Origin: JAPOUP01 sp965203605
Lineage (GTDB): Bacteria; Pseudomonadota; Alphaproteobacteria; Rhodobacterales; Rhodobacteraceae
Reading direction: 5' to 3'
DNA: 64,000 bases
NCBI GenBank assembly: GCA_965203605.1
Contig: OZ241902.1
Location: 2,604,001-2,668,000 of the forward strand
Below the pieces are notes generated by a model. The model ran no database searches. It worked only from the letters and a program-made list of their open reading frames with translations, and was not told where the DNA came from. How positions within the stretch are numbered: the first letter of the stretch is position 1; each line of letters opens with the position of its first letter. The position numbers and the translations under genes were made by a program. Below are positions 26,610 through 36,857 of this stretch, one piece after another.

Positions 26610-26932
26610 CAATGATCCCCCGGACGACGGCCCGCGCATACCGCCGGGAGGGGTGGTTTTCAAGGCGGTAAGCCCGAATGTCCAAACAAATTTGGATCAT
26701 TTAAGGCACCCAATTGGCGAACGGTCACCGCTCTACTCGCATCCGCAATTGCCGCAGCAGGTCCATCTAGCCGTATCGCCATAGGTGCCTTTGGCATAGT
26801 TGCGGAATTGCGCTGGAATCACTTACTGGGTTCCGGTGACTCGATGTCAAAGCTGAGGGCAAACGGGTTAAGTTGGACTGAAGGCGACACATTGGCGCTG
26901 CCAAACCTCGAATGGCAGCAAAGCACGGCTAT
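26610..26932. other. Intergenic region upstream of gatC
   Basis: About 320 bases between gatC and the hypothetical lipoprotein gene, both on the minus strand. I see no gene; the gatCA promoter should be here. Confidence 0.45.
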
Positions 26933-27562
26933 TCAATTGCCGATCCACTCAGATGCGCAATTGTCGACTGCCGCTCTTTGGAGCGCAGTGACAATGCCAA
27001 GACGCAAATTGTAGATTCTATGAGGTGAAACGGAAGCAGAACGATCCTTTCGGAGTTCTAGGCCAAAAGCTCCGAATTCCACCTTTTCGTAACAGATTTC
27101 CCTTTTCGGAATGCACCAGTAGTGAGAGGGATCAATGCTTGCCTCGACAACCTCCCGATCATCGGTTGCGCCGGAGACACCGAAGTAAATGTTGGAAGCG
27201 AACAGTTCCTCGCGAACGATTGTCGCCTCATTGGTCACTCGCTCAGTCGAGGCTTCCATTGGAGGCTGGAGGACCTTACCGACTGAGGCGATTATGAAGT
27301 TACCTTCCGGCGAGCATTCAACTTGTTCCACAGCCAGTGCACGCTCTCCTTTGATCATCGACTTCAGATCCGCATTAACAGCCCACGGATAGGGGGAAGA
27401 CGGTGGGGATGCGGTTTGCTCAACCCAACCGCTAAAGTCTTCCAATTCCGATTGCGTTGAGCAGTCGCACGGCGGCGTAACCTCGGACGGCAATCGCCCA
27501 GCCTCCGGCACACATGACGAAAAACCTATCCAGAAAACGAGTAATCCCACAATCCTTGTCAT
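26933..27562 (-). CDS. Hypothetical lipoprotein
   Basis: A 209-residue protein with a short signal sequence and lipobox (MTRIVGLLVFWIGFSSC). The mature part has a CDC motif and three further cysteines (QVEC, WCIPKREIC, DNC). A conserved-looking centre reads ALAVEQVEC...NFIIASVGKVL. No family is recognised. Its base composition is lower in GC than its neighbours, which hints at transfer. It is monocistronic as far as can be seen. Confidence 0.7.
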   Translation of the reverse strand: MTRIVGLLVFWIGFSSCVPEAGRLPSEVTPPCDCSTQSELEDFSGWVEQTASPPSSPYPWAVNADLKSMIKGERALAVEQVECSPEGNFIIASVGKVLQPPMEASTERVTNEATIVREELFASNIYFGVSGATDDREVVEASIDPSHYWCIPKREICYEKVEFGAFGLELRKDRSASVSPHRIYNLRLGIVTALQRAAVDNCASEWIGN

Positions 27563-28266
27563 GCGTCCCTACCTGCAATTGGAATCGCCTTGTAAACAAT
27601 GCTGCCGAGATCGAAGCTAGAAGCTGAGCTTGGCCCATTCGTGTTGCCCAAGGAGCCTAATGTCTTACGTAGACTACGGGAACCCAAAGTGCCACAGTTA
27701 GATCCGCAATGGAGACGCAAAGGTCGCCTTGCTCACTCCTTCAGACGGCCACCGTTGTTGCTTTGAAGGACAGCGACATACTGGGCAAGCCACGTCATGC
27801 CCTGCAGCTTCAAAGGTGATAATGGCTGGCCATCCAAAATGGGCCGGGGCGCCTTTGCCTTGATTCGAGGCACCCAATCGGTGTGAATCCTGCCCACCAA
27901 CGGCAGCCTTGCAGGAGACCGTGCTGCAATGCCTGCAGTAACTGGACTCCAGCGAATATGGAGCGTTTCGTTTTGCGCATCCGAATGCTCTGGGTAGCGC
28001 GTCTCAGCCGAGTCCTTGCCCAAGATGAGGAATTTCGCGAAATGGCCGGGGCTGCACTTCGGAATGGAATCGGGTAACGACTCAACACTCGTAAGCGTTT
28101 CGTTTTCGACGTCATTTCCAGACTGATTTGATCAGATGTTACGGGTGCCAGCCACAGCCCGAACAGGGCAACGACCTAGAATGGATAATACGCCTGCAAT
28201 CAACCAAAACTAACATGAATCGTTCCTCTTGTGCGTCGAGGAGAAAACCGCCGAAACAGTTCAGCG
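27563..28266. other. Intergenic region, about 700 bases, no supported gene
   Basis: Overlapping minus-strand frames at 27733-28023 and 27810-28115 exist, but neither has a recognisable domain or clear ribosome-binding site. One or both may be decayed coding sequence. Confidence 0.4.
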
Positions 28267-31200
28267 CTATCCGTTCCAGAGCCAATCCGCATCCGCGTAA
28301 CATAAGCGGTTAATTGCCTGCATCGCAGAAATATAGCCAACGAGCGAATAGACCACACGAGCCGACCTTCCGCGTGGTGTTGTCCCTTCAATGACCAACG
28401 AGTTTCCCATGACAAACTTCGTAAGCGAATCGTGAGAAATGCAGAATTCAGAGCTGCCGGGGCTGCAATACGTTGAAGGCCATAGCCCGCCATTCTCCCA
28501 ATTGAGTTGGATAGCGCCTAGTCCTGTAACAATTCCACTCATAGACCAAGGAAGGTAGAGATCGGAACCATCAGGTTCATCGGAGCGATCCAAGCTGAAA
28601 TGAGCACTGGATCCGAGTGGGGAGACACTGACGACCAATCGAGGTTTCCAGGGGCGCCATCCTGATAATGGGACGGCGGATTGTGCGACCGTCACCGCAG
28701 TACATTGACCAGACCTTTGGTAGATGGAAAAAGAGCCGCGACGCTCTACAAACCTTCCGTACTCGGAAAGATCCGGCTCCTGCATCCTTCCGTTCGCGGA
28801 AGCTGTAAAGTCAACAAGTGGGGCAACACCTCCCGACGCCCTGCCCCCGCGCCGATTCAACAATACATAGTATATGCCTGACGTGAGTGTCACTGAGATT
28901 CTTTCGTCCTGAGCGCCGATGATTTTGGATTTCGAGAGCTTGGAACCTGAGAAATTCTCCAATACGAATTCTACTTCTTCACCCATGGAAATCACATCCG
29001 CATGAAGCACCACCCTCTGTTCGCCGGATCCTCGGATCGTGAATCTGAAGTAATTGAACTCGTTCCTCAAGAATTCCACGCGTCTTTCTTCAACATGGTC
29101 GAGAATACCCAGATCTATTGCGCTTCGACGCGCCTGCGCCCGCAAAGCATCTTTGCTGGGCACAGTGCTTTCCGGCACCTCGGCTTGGTATACAATCTTG
29201 AACGCGGAAGTCTCTGACGGATCCTCCAGCCCCAAGGAGACGATATATGTTCCCGCCTCAAGTGTCTTTGAGAAGAATTCTGGCTGGGTTCCGGACCGCT
29301 TGTGGTTCGAGCTAATCACACGCCGCGCCCGTCCCGTCACTGCCATCGAAACATCAGCCTCGAGTCCGCTGAGTTCCAGCCGGACAGTGCGGGATTCTGT
29401 CAAACGGATGGGCAGGTATATCTTCTTGCGACCCGCTATCGTCCCTTCATAGGTTCGGTCAGGATATGCAGTACGAGAGATCGCGGACAGCGACTGCGGA
29501 TATTCCATCAGAAACACGGAGTCGAAGGGTGCCTTCGCGCGCACGCGCACCTTATAGACAGACTGCGAGGGAGGTTTGGCCTCGATCTGCAGAAATCCCC
29601 TCATCCAGCGCGGCATGGCGAGCATAACCTTACCTGACCCCATTCCTGGCTCTACGGTTTCACGTTGAATGAGTTGTAGTCGGCGGTCGAGCAGAGTTAC
29701 CGTTAGGCTAGTGTCAGCCTGAAGCTCAATCTCCATTCCTGCATGTCGACTGCTGTTGAAAACAGGATACGTATCAATGCTGTCGCCGCGTCCGACAAAA
29801 CCCTCTCTTTGCATGACATTCCCATCGCTGAAGGAAAATGCCGAAGAAAGCGACAACGGATCCGGTCGTGCGATTCCGGTGTCGGGTGCCAGTGACCGGG
29901 TAGCTAGAGCACTGTATCGAATCTCCGATGACAGCTGCCCCGATCCAGAACGGACACGCAGCCAATAGTCTCCAGGAAGGAGGTTTCCTGTCTGAATTAG
30001 CGCCGCCGCTCCAGAGCTTGTGCCGAGAACTTCTTGACGGGAATTCACGATTTCGAAAATTAGACCTTGCCCACCGTCAATCTTGACCTGAATGCTTCCG
30101 TAATCCCTTAGCTTCATCAGGAACCAGTCGTTGGAGTCGTCTCGATCCAGTTCCTCGACAATTTTCAACGAATGTTGGCCTAGATTACCAATCGAGCGGG
30201 CATCGGACTGTGTATCGCCAGCTGTGTCGCCTGCCTGATCTGGCGCGACGTAGTTTCTTGCAAAGTCTTCAGTTAGTGAATCGTCACCAAGTCGCCGTGC
30301 GGCTCCGGCAATTGGCAGACCAACTGCCAAACGGATCCCAGTGCGTGGGAAATACTGGATATCGAGCATCCCGGTCGTGTCGTCGGTGCGGAACGCTGTT
30401 AGCTCAACCCTCCTAGATGCACGCAATGCGATGTGATCCAACCCGAAGTGACCACCTCGGGCGACATAGCCTCCTACGGCGCCGAAGCCATTCTCGGCCG
30501 TAAATGCATTGCCCATCAGTTCCTGCGCGTTGCCATAAATGTCATGAAATCCAAATAGTGGTTCACGTGAGCCGATGGGCAACACCACTGGCGGATCGTT
30601 TCCCGCATGAGCATAGGCCGCGATCGACTTGCCAGCCGGAAACTTCGGTAGATCGCGCTGGATATCTGGTTTTGCGAGCTGGCCAGATACAAGGTCACGT
30701 CCGCCGCGGGCTACAAACTCCCATTCATGTTCTCTGGGAAGACGCACAAAACCCGGCACGTCGCGGTTCGGGCCTAACGACTGAAGAATCTTACGGCAAT
30801 CGTTTCGGTTAACACAGAAGAGATTGTAGACGTCAAGGAACTCCACGTAGTCACGATAGCTTAGAAATGTCAGCGGCTCGGCGAGTAGACGGTGCAGGCT
30901 GGCAGTCATCTTGTCGTAACAGGTTGAGCTACGGTCTAAATACCGGTCAAGTTCCAGATGCACGCGTGTTTCCTTTGTCCGTTGACGGAGGATCTGTAGG
31001 CCCTCCTGTAGGTTACCGCGGGCCATAACAGCAGCGTACTGTGCCTTGGTCACCTCATATTTTCCCATCAGTAGGCGGCTCTGTCCACGCCGGTCAGCGA
31101 TTGAAGAACCAACACGTACCTCCAGTGGAGTTTCGTAGATGGTTGGTTGCGAGGCACCCATTGTGTAAGTTGTTCTCTCGTCACCATAAAGCCCCGTTGT

Positions 31201-31413
31201 CCCCAGCGGCACGGGTACAAAGACGAGCGATAGACCCAACGGCATCGGCAATATGAAGTCATCTGGAGTGGGACGTGGATTGAACCAGGCTGAAAAAGCT
31301 TCTTCCGTCATTTTCATATCCCGGCATGGTTCAGCAGACACCGCAGCGGGCAATGTCAGCACAAGCAAGGCGGCAACGAGACGCACCAGGCCCGAAAAGG
31401 CCCAAGCCATCAT
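28267..31413 (-). CDS. Secreted FGE-sulfatase-fold protein with PPC-like domains (TagR-like)
   Basis: From the ATG at 31413, which overlaps the permease stop, the protein has 1,048 residues. A signal peptide (LVRLVAALLVLTLPAAVSAEPC) precedes an FGE-like domain with MGKYEVTKAQY, RLPREHEWEFVARGG, FHDIYGNAQELM, ARGGHF and RTGIRLAVG. The paired cysteines of true formylglycine-generating enzymes are not evident, so a catalytic role is doubtful. Residues about 420-900 hold repeated beta-rich segments resembling bacterial pre-peptidase C-terminal (PPC) domains. In P. aeruginosa, TagR is an FGE-fold periplasmic protein encoded with the TagS-TagT transporter and PpkA; gene order here matches. Confidence 0.75.
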   Translation of the reverse strand: MMAWAFSGLVRLVAALLVLTLPAAVSAEPCRDMKMTEEAFSAWFNPRPTPDDFILPMPLGLSLVFVPVPLGTTGLYGDERTTYTMGASQPTIYETPLEVRVGSSIADRRGQSRLLMGKYEVTKAQYAAVMARGNLQEGLQILRQRTKETRVHLELDRYLDRSSTCYDKMTASLHRLLAEPLTFLSYRDYVEFLDVYNLFCVNRNDCRKILQSLGPNRDVPGFVRLPREHEWEFVARGGRDLVSGQLAKPDIQRDLPKFPAGKSIAAYAHAGNDPPVVLPIGSREPLFGFHDIYGNAQELMGNAFTAENGFGAVGGYVARGGHFGLDHIALRASRRVELTAFRTDDTTGMLDIQYFPRTGIRLAVGLPIAGAARRLGDDSLTEDFARNYVAPDQAGDTAGDTQSDARSIGNLGQHSLKIVEELDRDDSNDWFLMKLRDYGSIQVKIDGGQGLIFEIVNSRQEVLGTSSGAAALIQTGNLLPGDYWLRVRSGSGQLSSEIRYSALATRSLAPDTGIARPDPLSLSSAFSFSDGNVMQREGFVGRGDSIDTYPVFNSSRHAGMEIELQADTSLTVTLLDRRLQLIQRETVEPGMGSGKVMLAMPRWMRGFLQIEAKPPSQSVYKVRVRAKAPFDSVFLMEYPQSLSAISRTAYPDRTYEGTIAGRKKIYLPIRLTESRTVRLELSGLEADVSMAVTGRARRVISSNHKRSGTQPEFFSKTLEAGTYIVSLGLEDPSETSAFKIVYQAEVPESTVPSKDALRAQARRSAIDLGILDHVEERRVEFLRNEFNYFRFTIRGSGEQRVVLHADVISMGEEVEFVLENFSGSKLSKSKIIGAQDERISVTLTSGIYYVLLNRRGGRASGGVAPLVDFTASANGRMQEPDLSEYGRFVERRGSFSIYQRSGQCTAVTVAQSAVPLSGWRPWKPRLVVSVSPLGSSAHFSLDRSDEPDGSDLYLPWSMSGIVTGLGAIQLNWENGGLWPSTYCSPGSSEFCISHDSLTKFVMGNSLVIEGTTPRGRSARVVYSLVGYISAMQAINRLCYADADWLWNG

Positions 31414-33329
31414 CCGTTCCTGAGGGCCGTCGCCGGGTCGATTCTCGTCGACGCGTGTGAAGCGGCCAAGGAGGCAAGGCAGGAACCGCCCAAGACAATC
31501 ACCGTGGCAAGGCAAAAGTGCGTGACATATAGCCTGGAAAGTTGTCCGTCAAAATCAAGCTCCTCCGAAACCGCCCCGTTGAGAAGGGCGGCGATCAAGA
31601 AATAGGTCATCACCGATAGGAGGAAGCCCGCACTGGCGACAAAGACGGCCTGAACAACCGGAATCGCTGCGATCCGGCGCTTGGGCATTCCAATTAAGCG
31701 CAGCGTAGCGTATGCGACCCGTTTGCGCTGAACGTTGGCAAAGAAGCTTGCCGTGAGAATAGATAGCCCGCCTGCCAGAGCGACCGTAGCGACAACGACA
31801 ACCAGAAGGTTGAGGCTCTCTTCAAGTCGCTGCAACTTGAGGATCTGGGACGATTTTGCCTTGACTGAAATACCTTCAGCCACAAATCTCTCCTCTAGCG
31901 AGGGTATGACGTCAATGTTCTCAGCCACAATTCGGAAGCCGCGAAAACCTGCATTGCGCTCAATGAACTGACGGTTCCTAGGGTCGAAATCCAAAAGGAT
32001 CTGGTTGCCGCGATTCAGCAGACCCATTAGTGGTCCTAACACTATCGCGGTTTTTCCGTCGTGAAATCCGACGTGTCGCAAGGGAAAGTCAATCAATTTG
32101 GTGCTGGCACCTTCAGGATAGGTCACTCGTACCTCAATCCTGACAGGTTCTCCTGCGGCTTCCCATGCCGAACGCACACCCTCAGGCAGAATTATGCGGT
32201 CGTTTAGCACGTATCCGTTGCCGTGGCTGACAAAATCGGGAAGCATAGTGCTGCTGTCGCCAGACGTGGCACCCTCAGGAATTGTCGATAATGACAGAGT
32301 ATGGTCCAATAGCTGAGCCTCCCTAGGCAACGAGAGGCCGACAGCATGGGCCGCTGAATTGGAAAGAACCAAATTGGCTTCATCCACGTCGCGGTCCGTA
32401 TAGTAAGACGAACCCGGATCCAGCAACAACAGCGTCTTCGCATCTGGAATGGTGAGCGAACCCGCCCCGATCAACGCCGCGACCTGAACAGGTTTGACGG
32501 TTTCAGACCTGACAGCACCAACACGCACCCTCAATTCGGTTTCCAGCGTTGCGCCAAGTTGGTTCGGCGCGATCACAAGCATTCGCTGAAATGATGGTCT
32601 CGGCTCAGCATTGACGCCGGCCCAGCCACGCTCGGGAACAGCAATGCCGGCCCGGTAGGCTTCGACCTGCTGCTCAACAATCGGTGCCGCAAGTATCGTC
32701 GGGACATCCGCCGCATCAGTTGGCACCCAGCCTGAGACCTTTACATCGAAGCGCACCGAGGAGCGCTCGTCATTGACAATACGGGTGACACCGAGCGTCA
32801 GCGGGTCGCCTATCTCTAGACCAGCCTTATCCAGCAAAGCCTTGGTTAACACTACCCCATCTCCAGCAGGTGGCTTACCAGTTATCCGCTTCAAGAAGGG
32901 ATCGCCCGCTGTGGACGGCAACAGCCGCGGACTGTCCCTATAGATCCCAGATCTGCCACTCGCCCGCATCGCAACTTCACGAGGATTCATCATCACGGTA
33001 GGCACCACGTATTCGATACCATCCCATCCTGTGATCCGATCAAAAAGTTCTTGTGGCCGCAGGTCCGCCGAACCTGGGCGAATTTCGCGAAAGCTCGGAT
33101 CTTCGATGAATTGCTGGCGCAGGCTGTCGATGAAGCCCACCTTCACGGAAGTCAACAGCAGGATCGGTGCCAGTACAGCTACTACAGAAAAGACTAAGCA
33201 CATGGTAATCAGGGGCTCGTGCATGAGATCTCGTAGAGCCAATTGACAAGTCACGAACAATCCCCTGCCCGGCAGCATCGCTTTCCCAGTTTTCGCACCA
33301 AGCGAGGTGGCCCTCGAGAGTACAGTCAT
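31410..33329 (-). CDS. FtsX-type ABC transporter permease (TagS/LolC/MacB-like)
   Basis: A 639-residue membrane protein. One membrane segment lies near residues 40-65 (LITMCLVFSVVAVLAPILLL). A large periplasmic domain follows, then three C-terminal membrane segments (LLVVVVATVALAGGL, VVQAVFVASAGFLLSVM, FCLATVIVLGGSCLASL). That is the MacB/FtsX layout used for mechanical signalling or lipoprotein handling rather than import. It overlaps the ATPase gene upstream and the FGE-like gene downstream by four bases each, so all three are co-translated. Confidence 0.85.
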   Translation of the reverse strand: MTVLSRATSLGAKTGKAMLPGRGLFVTCQLALRDLMHEPLITMCLVFSVVAVLAPILLLTSVKVGFIDSLRQQFIEDPSFREIRPGSADLRPQELFDRITGWDGIEYVVPTVMMNPREVAMRASGRSGIYRDSPRLLPSTAGDPFLKRITGKPPAGDGVVLTKALLDKAGLEIGDPLTLGVTRIVNDERSSVRFDVKVSGWVPTDAADVPTILAAPIVEQQVEAYRAGIAVPERGWAGVNAEPRPSFQRMLVIAPNQLGATLETELRVRVGAVRSETVKPVQVAALIGAGSLTIPDAKTLLLLDPGSSYYTDRDVDEANLVLSNSAAHAVGLSLPREAQLLDHTLSLSTIPEGATSGDSSTMLPDFVSHGNGYVLNDRIILPEGVRSAWEAAGEPVRIEVRVTYPEGASTKLIDFPLRHVGFHDGKTAIVLGPLMGLLNRGNQILLDFDPRNRQFIERNAGFRGFRIVAENIDVIPSLEERFVAEGISVKAKSSQILKLQRLEESLNLLVVVVATVALAGGLSILTASFFANVQRKRVAYATLRLIGMPKRRIAAIPVVQAVFVASAGFLLSVMTYFLIAALLNGAVSEELDFDGQLSRLYVTHFCLATVIVLGGSCLASLAASHASTRIDPATALRNG

Positions 33330-34060
33330 GGCAGGCTCCTTGACTGCAGACGCGATATCGTGTGCCCTTCAGCCACTGCTTCAGGCTTCAGCATCAGCAC
33401 CTCGTCAGAGTGGCATTCGATCAGTTCAAGGTCATGAGAGACCATTAGAACAGTCGAGCCACGTGACTTGGCGAGCGCCTTTAGTTCTTCGACAATGATG
33501 TCGGCCATCATCTCATCCACCGACGCAGTCGGCTCATCAGCCAGTATAACCGTCGGCGCGAGGCTGAGCGCACGGAGGACTGACACTCGCTGACGTTGCC
33601 CTCCCGAGAGTTCGGAGGGAAACTTGTCCATATGATCAACCATATCAAGGACATCCGCCAAAGCTTCAGTTTCACTCGGTGAAGCAACCATGCCCGCCAA
33701 CCGCCCTGGCAGATCGAGATTCTGCCGCACGGTCAGAAACTCGAACAACCCACCTGATTGAAGCACATATCCAAAGAACTCCAGCCGAACACGGGAAATT
33801 CCCAAGTCATCGCCACGTGCAAGCAGTTCCGCAACATCGACAGTGCCCCGATTTCCAGTGACTGTGAATGTCTCAATGGATGTAGGCATCGAAACCATGG
33901 CAAGTATGTCAAGCATGGTACTCTTGCCACTGCCGGACTTACCAACCAGGCCGTAAAACCGGCCGCGCTGCAACGAGAGCTCCGACGCGTAGAGGTCAAA
34001 CTGGTGTGTATTTGATTGCAGGCTCTTCTTGAGCTGAGTGACTGCAAGAACTGGTTTCAT
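33326..34060 (-). CDS. ABC transporter ATPase (TagT/LolD-like)
   Basis: A 244-residue ATPase with Walker A GKSGSGKST, signature LSGGQRQRVSVLRAL, Walker B TVILADEPTASVD and H-loop LMVSHD. Size and motifs match LolD/MacB/TagT ATPases that pair with FtsX-type permeases. It starts seven bases after the vWA gene stop and overlaps the permease start. A divergent Q-loop region (EFFGYVLQSGGLFEFLTVRQN) is present and complete. Confidence 0.88.
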   Translation of the reverse strand: MKPVLAVTQLKKSLQSNTHQFDLYASELSLQRGRFYGLVGKSGSGKSTMLDILAMVSMPTSIETFTVTGNRGTVDVAELLARGDDLGISRVRLEFFGYVLQSGGLFEFLTVRQNLDLPGRLAGMVASPSETEALADVLDMVDHMDKFPSELSGGQRQRVSVLRALSLAPTVILADEPTASVDEMMADIIVEELKALAKSRGSTVLMVSHDLELIECHSDEVLMLKPEAVAEGHTISRLQSRSLP

Positions 34061-34066
34061 AGGGTT

Positions 34067-36106
34067 TCAAGGAAGATTTTCCAGATCAAGCATGTAGATC
34101 TTTTCGTCGACCCTTGCCTGCTCGTTCAACGCCACCCAACCATCCGGGCGGTTAAGAGCCTCGTCGTAAAGGTCGACCAGCGCATTTAGATCCGCCTCGT
34201 AACGTGACCGATCATCAGGCGACGCCTGGACGAAATCCTCTTTCGACAAAGTCAAGAACTGCGATTTGTACGGCAACGCGTTTATCCAAAGGGGTAGATT
34301 GGGAGAGTTGGAGAACTGGTCGGCGAGTCCGATGGCGAAATCATAGGAGGATGTACCGCTCGCCCCCTGAATCCCGCCGAAGAAATCGACCGAAGTTGTC
34401 GATCCGGCATTGAGTTCGGAAATGAGCCCGCGCACCAAGTCCTGCAGTTCTTCCATGTCCTTGCGAGTGAGCATAATTTTGAGATCAAACGATTTTTTCG
34501 AATAATCCGTTAAGTCCCGGTCGAGTGCCCACGCGACGATATTGGACGGAGGTTGCGAATCATCTCCAAGGTAGTCGACAAAGGCAGCACGGACAGCCCT
34601 CAGTACTGCGCTCGTCGTCAAATCGTCGTCCGGAATGGCGTCCGACATAATTGAGGTGAAGCTTCCATCCGAGATCGCAGTGGTCACCTTTTCAATTACC
34701 GTGCGCATCGAATGTTCAAGCGCATCTGCGTTTCCACCTGAGGCAGCTGAGAAAGCACGTCCACTATCATCGCTGCCCGCCGCCAACGTTTCAAACTGCG
34801 GTTTCGCTATGGCAAAGTCGTCGCCAGATTCCGGGCCGATATAGATGGAGGCGATGTAGATATCAGCCTGATCCGCCATCTCACGAATCGACAGTTCGTC
34901 AAGCCCAGTGGTGTTCTTTTCATGTTCCAGTGGATGGCTGGGCGCATCGCCGATCAGAATAATCAAGCGTGCCATGTCTTCTGACCATGCCGAATTTATC
35001 GCCGTCTCCAACCCGGCGAACACTTCTTCAGCCGAGTCACCGGAACCCACGGTTGCTTCAGCAATCGCCGGCGTACCTTCTGAACCGGAACTGCCGGACT
35101 TGAGCAACTCGGAGAATTCGACCGGTGTCAACAGTTCCGGCGTAAAGTTGTTGGAAACGAATTCGATACCCGGAGATGAGGCTATTTCGTCTCGATAACC
35201 CACAAGGCCAAAGCGGATCTGACCGGATCCCATTTTGTGCGCCAGCGCTTGCGTGCTCTCGCGCACGGCACTGCGAACAGCGTCAATATATGGCCCCATG
35301 GAGGCTGTCATGTCGATGACATAAACCACTTCCATCGCAAGCTGCGACACGCCGCCACCTTGCTGATTCCGAAAACAGTCGGCAGCCCCTCGGTCACGGA
35401 TGTCACAAGCGTCACTCTGAGCCGAGCGCGCCTGATCAGTGAGGGCAGCTAGCTGCACACCGCGTAGATCATACCCGACACCCAGACTGGATAGATCCAT
35501 ATGTGATAGGATCGGCATCAAATAGAAGGTCTGGTCAATGTCGACCCAACCAGCGCCTTCGCGGGAGATAACGCCTTCCGGGACATCGTCGCCCGACATC
35601 ACGCGATCAACAAATTCTTCCGGATCCTGCTGAGCCGTCTCAAAGTCCTCAATTGCATAGTCGAGGCTATCAGCGGTGCTGAACATCACTACTGGCTTGC
35701 GTTCCGAGGGACCGGGATTGGTGAAGGCTAACGCCAATGCCTGTTTCCAAGGCACCACATCATCGGCCCTCATCCAACCTTCCGCCGCATCAAGGGATGC
35801 CCCGACCCTGAACCATCCTGTCGCACTGAAATTCTCATCGTAGGAGACGTCGTCCATTTCGTATGCGTAAAGAACTTCGAAGGGCGGGACATTGCTGCGC
35901 ACCTGAGCCGAACTTTCATCCCGTTCGAAATAGATGTTCGATTGTGGCTTGACCAACAGACGAAGCGGAAATCCTGTTGTCGTCACAAGACAGAAATCAG
36001 TGTGCGAAGCCTGACAATCGGCTTCAGTCGCCAAGTCGGCCCGTACTGGCCCACAAACTGTAGCGACCAAGAGGGCAGTGGCCAGCGGCAGGCGGATCTT
36101 GCTCAT
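34067..36106 (-). CDS. Periplasmic SH3-von Willebrand factor A protein, PpkA sensor-domain-like
   Basis: A 679-residue protein from the ATG at 36106, behind GGAGAAGTGGAA. A signal peptide (MSKIRLPLATALLVATVCG) is followed by an SH3-like domain (residues about 45-120, ending GWMRADDVVPWKQ) and a vWA domain whose MIDAS motif is DMTAS (Asp265). The C-terminus (LPYKSQFLTLS...GWVALNEQ...IYMLDLENLP) matches the ending of the periplasmic part of PpkA kinases. There is no kinase domain. It starts a four-gene operon with the ABC ATPase, permease and FGE-like protein. Function is inferred to be envelope-stress or surface sensing. Confidence 0.78.
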   Translation of the reverse strand: MSKIRLPLATALLVATVCGPVRADLATEADCQASHTDFCLVTTTGFPLRLLVKPQSNIYFERDESSAQVRSNVPPFEVLYAYEMDDVSYDENFSATGWFRVGASLDAAEGWMRADDVVPWKQALALAFTNPGPSERKPVVMFSTADSLDYAIEDFETAQQDPEEFVDRVMSGDDVPEGVISREGAGWVDIDQTFYLMPILSHMDLSSLGVGYDLRGVQLAALTDQARSAQSDACDIRDRGAADCFRNQQGGGVSQLAMEVVYVIDMTASMGPYIDAVRSAVRESTQALAHKMGSGQIRFGLVGYRDEIASSPGIEFVSNNFTPELLTPVEFSELLKSGSSGSEGTPAIAEATVGSGDSAEEVFAGLETAINSAWSEDMARLIILIGDAPSHPLEHEKNTTGLDELSIREMADQADIYIASIYIGPESGDDFAIAKPQFETLAAGSDDSGRAFSAASGGNADALEHSMRTVIEKVTTAISDGSFTSIMSDAIPDDDLTTSAVLRAVRAAFVDYLGDDSQPPSNIVAWALDRDLTDYSKKSFDLKIMLTRKDMEELQDLVRGLISELNAGSTTSVDFFGGIQGASGTSSYDFAIGLADQFSNSPNLPLWINALPYKSQFLTLSKEDFVQASPDDRSRYEADLNALVDLYDEALNRPDGWVALNEQARVDEKIYMLDLENLP

Positions 36107-36857
36107 TTCCACTTCTCCAATGTAGCGGCCCCATAGCGAAATTCCGACAAAGCTCTGAGAACCGCAAGTCTGAACGAGGACGTATGGTGGTATAACGCAC
36201 ATACATAGATGCTTTTTGGTGCACAATATGCATAGCCCGGTGAAATTCAGAATTGGCTGGTTCGTCGTGAATGCACCGATTTTCGTCCTGGACCGATCCT
36301 TTTTCGTTGCTTCGATGATGGTTGTCTTCCCGACTGGCGCTATGTCAAGGGATGATCGGGCTGGAAGGCTCTCGGGACGTTCATCTCAGAGTATGCCCTC
36401 AAGACGCAAACGAAGTCAGCGGCAATCTTTCCAATGGAGCTTTGCGGATACGTGCTGACTACATAAGGAATGTTGTCGGCGATACGAGTGGAGTGTGAGG
36501 CCCGCTTCGATGCCAACCATTTGTGGATCGGGATCGGTGCTACGGCTTACCTCCGTTATGAAATGGTGCTGCTGCAAGATCCGGAGTTTCACTCTCTTTA
36601 AGGTAGAATTGGGGAGGGGCAAATTCACATGCCAATCCCCCTATTGGACAAAGATCCTTATTCATCAATAGGCTAAGCTACATCAATGAATAAAAAGCTG
36701 CACTGCAGGATCAACGAAGTTAACTCATTCGGCGGGATCCGATGGCGCAACCTAGGTTGCGGCTTGAGCAAGGTGAGTGCAAGAATTATTGGAGATAGAA
36801 AACCGTCGAATTGAGGCAGGATCGTCTTTCATTCACGTGAGCAAAGCAAAGGCACTT
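36107..36857. other. Intergenic region, 750 bases
   Basis: This lies between the vWA gene start and the IS630-like element. No gene is supported. It should contain the promoter of the minus-strand four-gene cluster. GC content looks lower than in the flanking genes. Confidence 0.45.

Noticed and set aside
28267..31413. Calling the FGE-like protein a true formylglycine-generating enzyme
   Set aside because: The catalytic cysteine pair is not evident and no sulfatase gene is near; context favours a TagR-like structural role.
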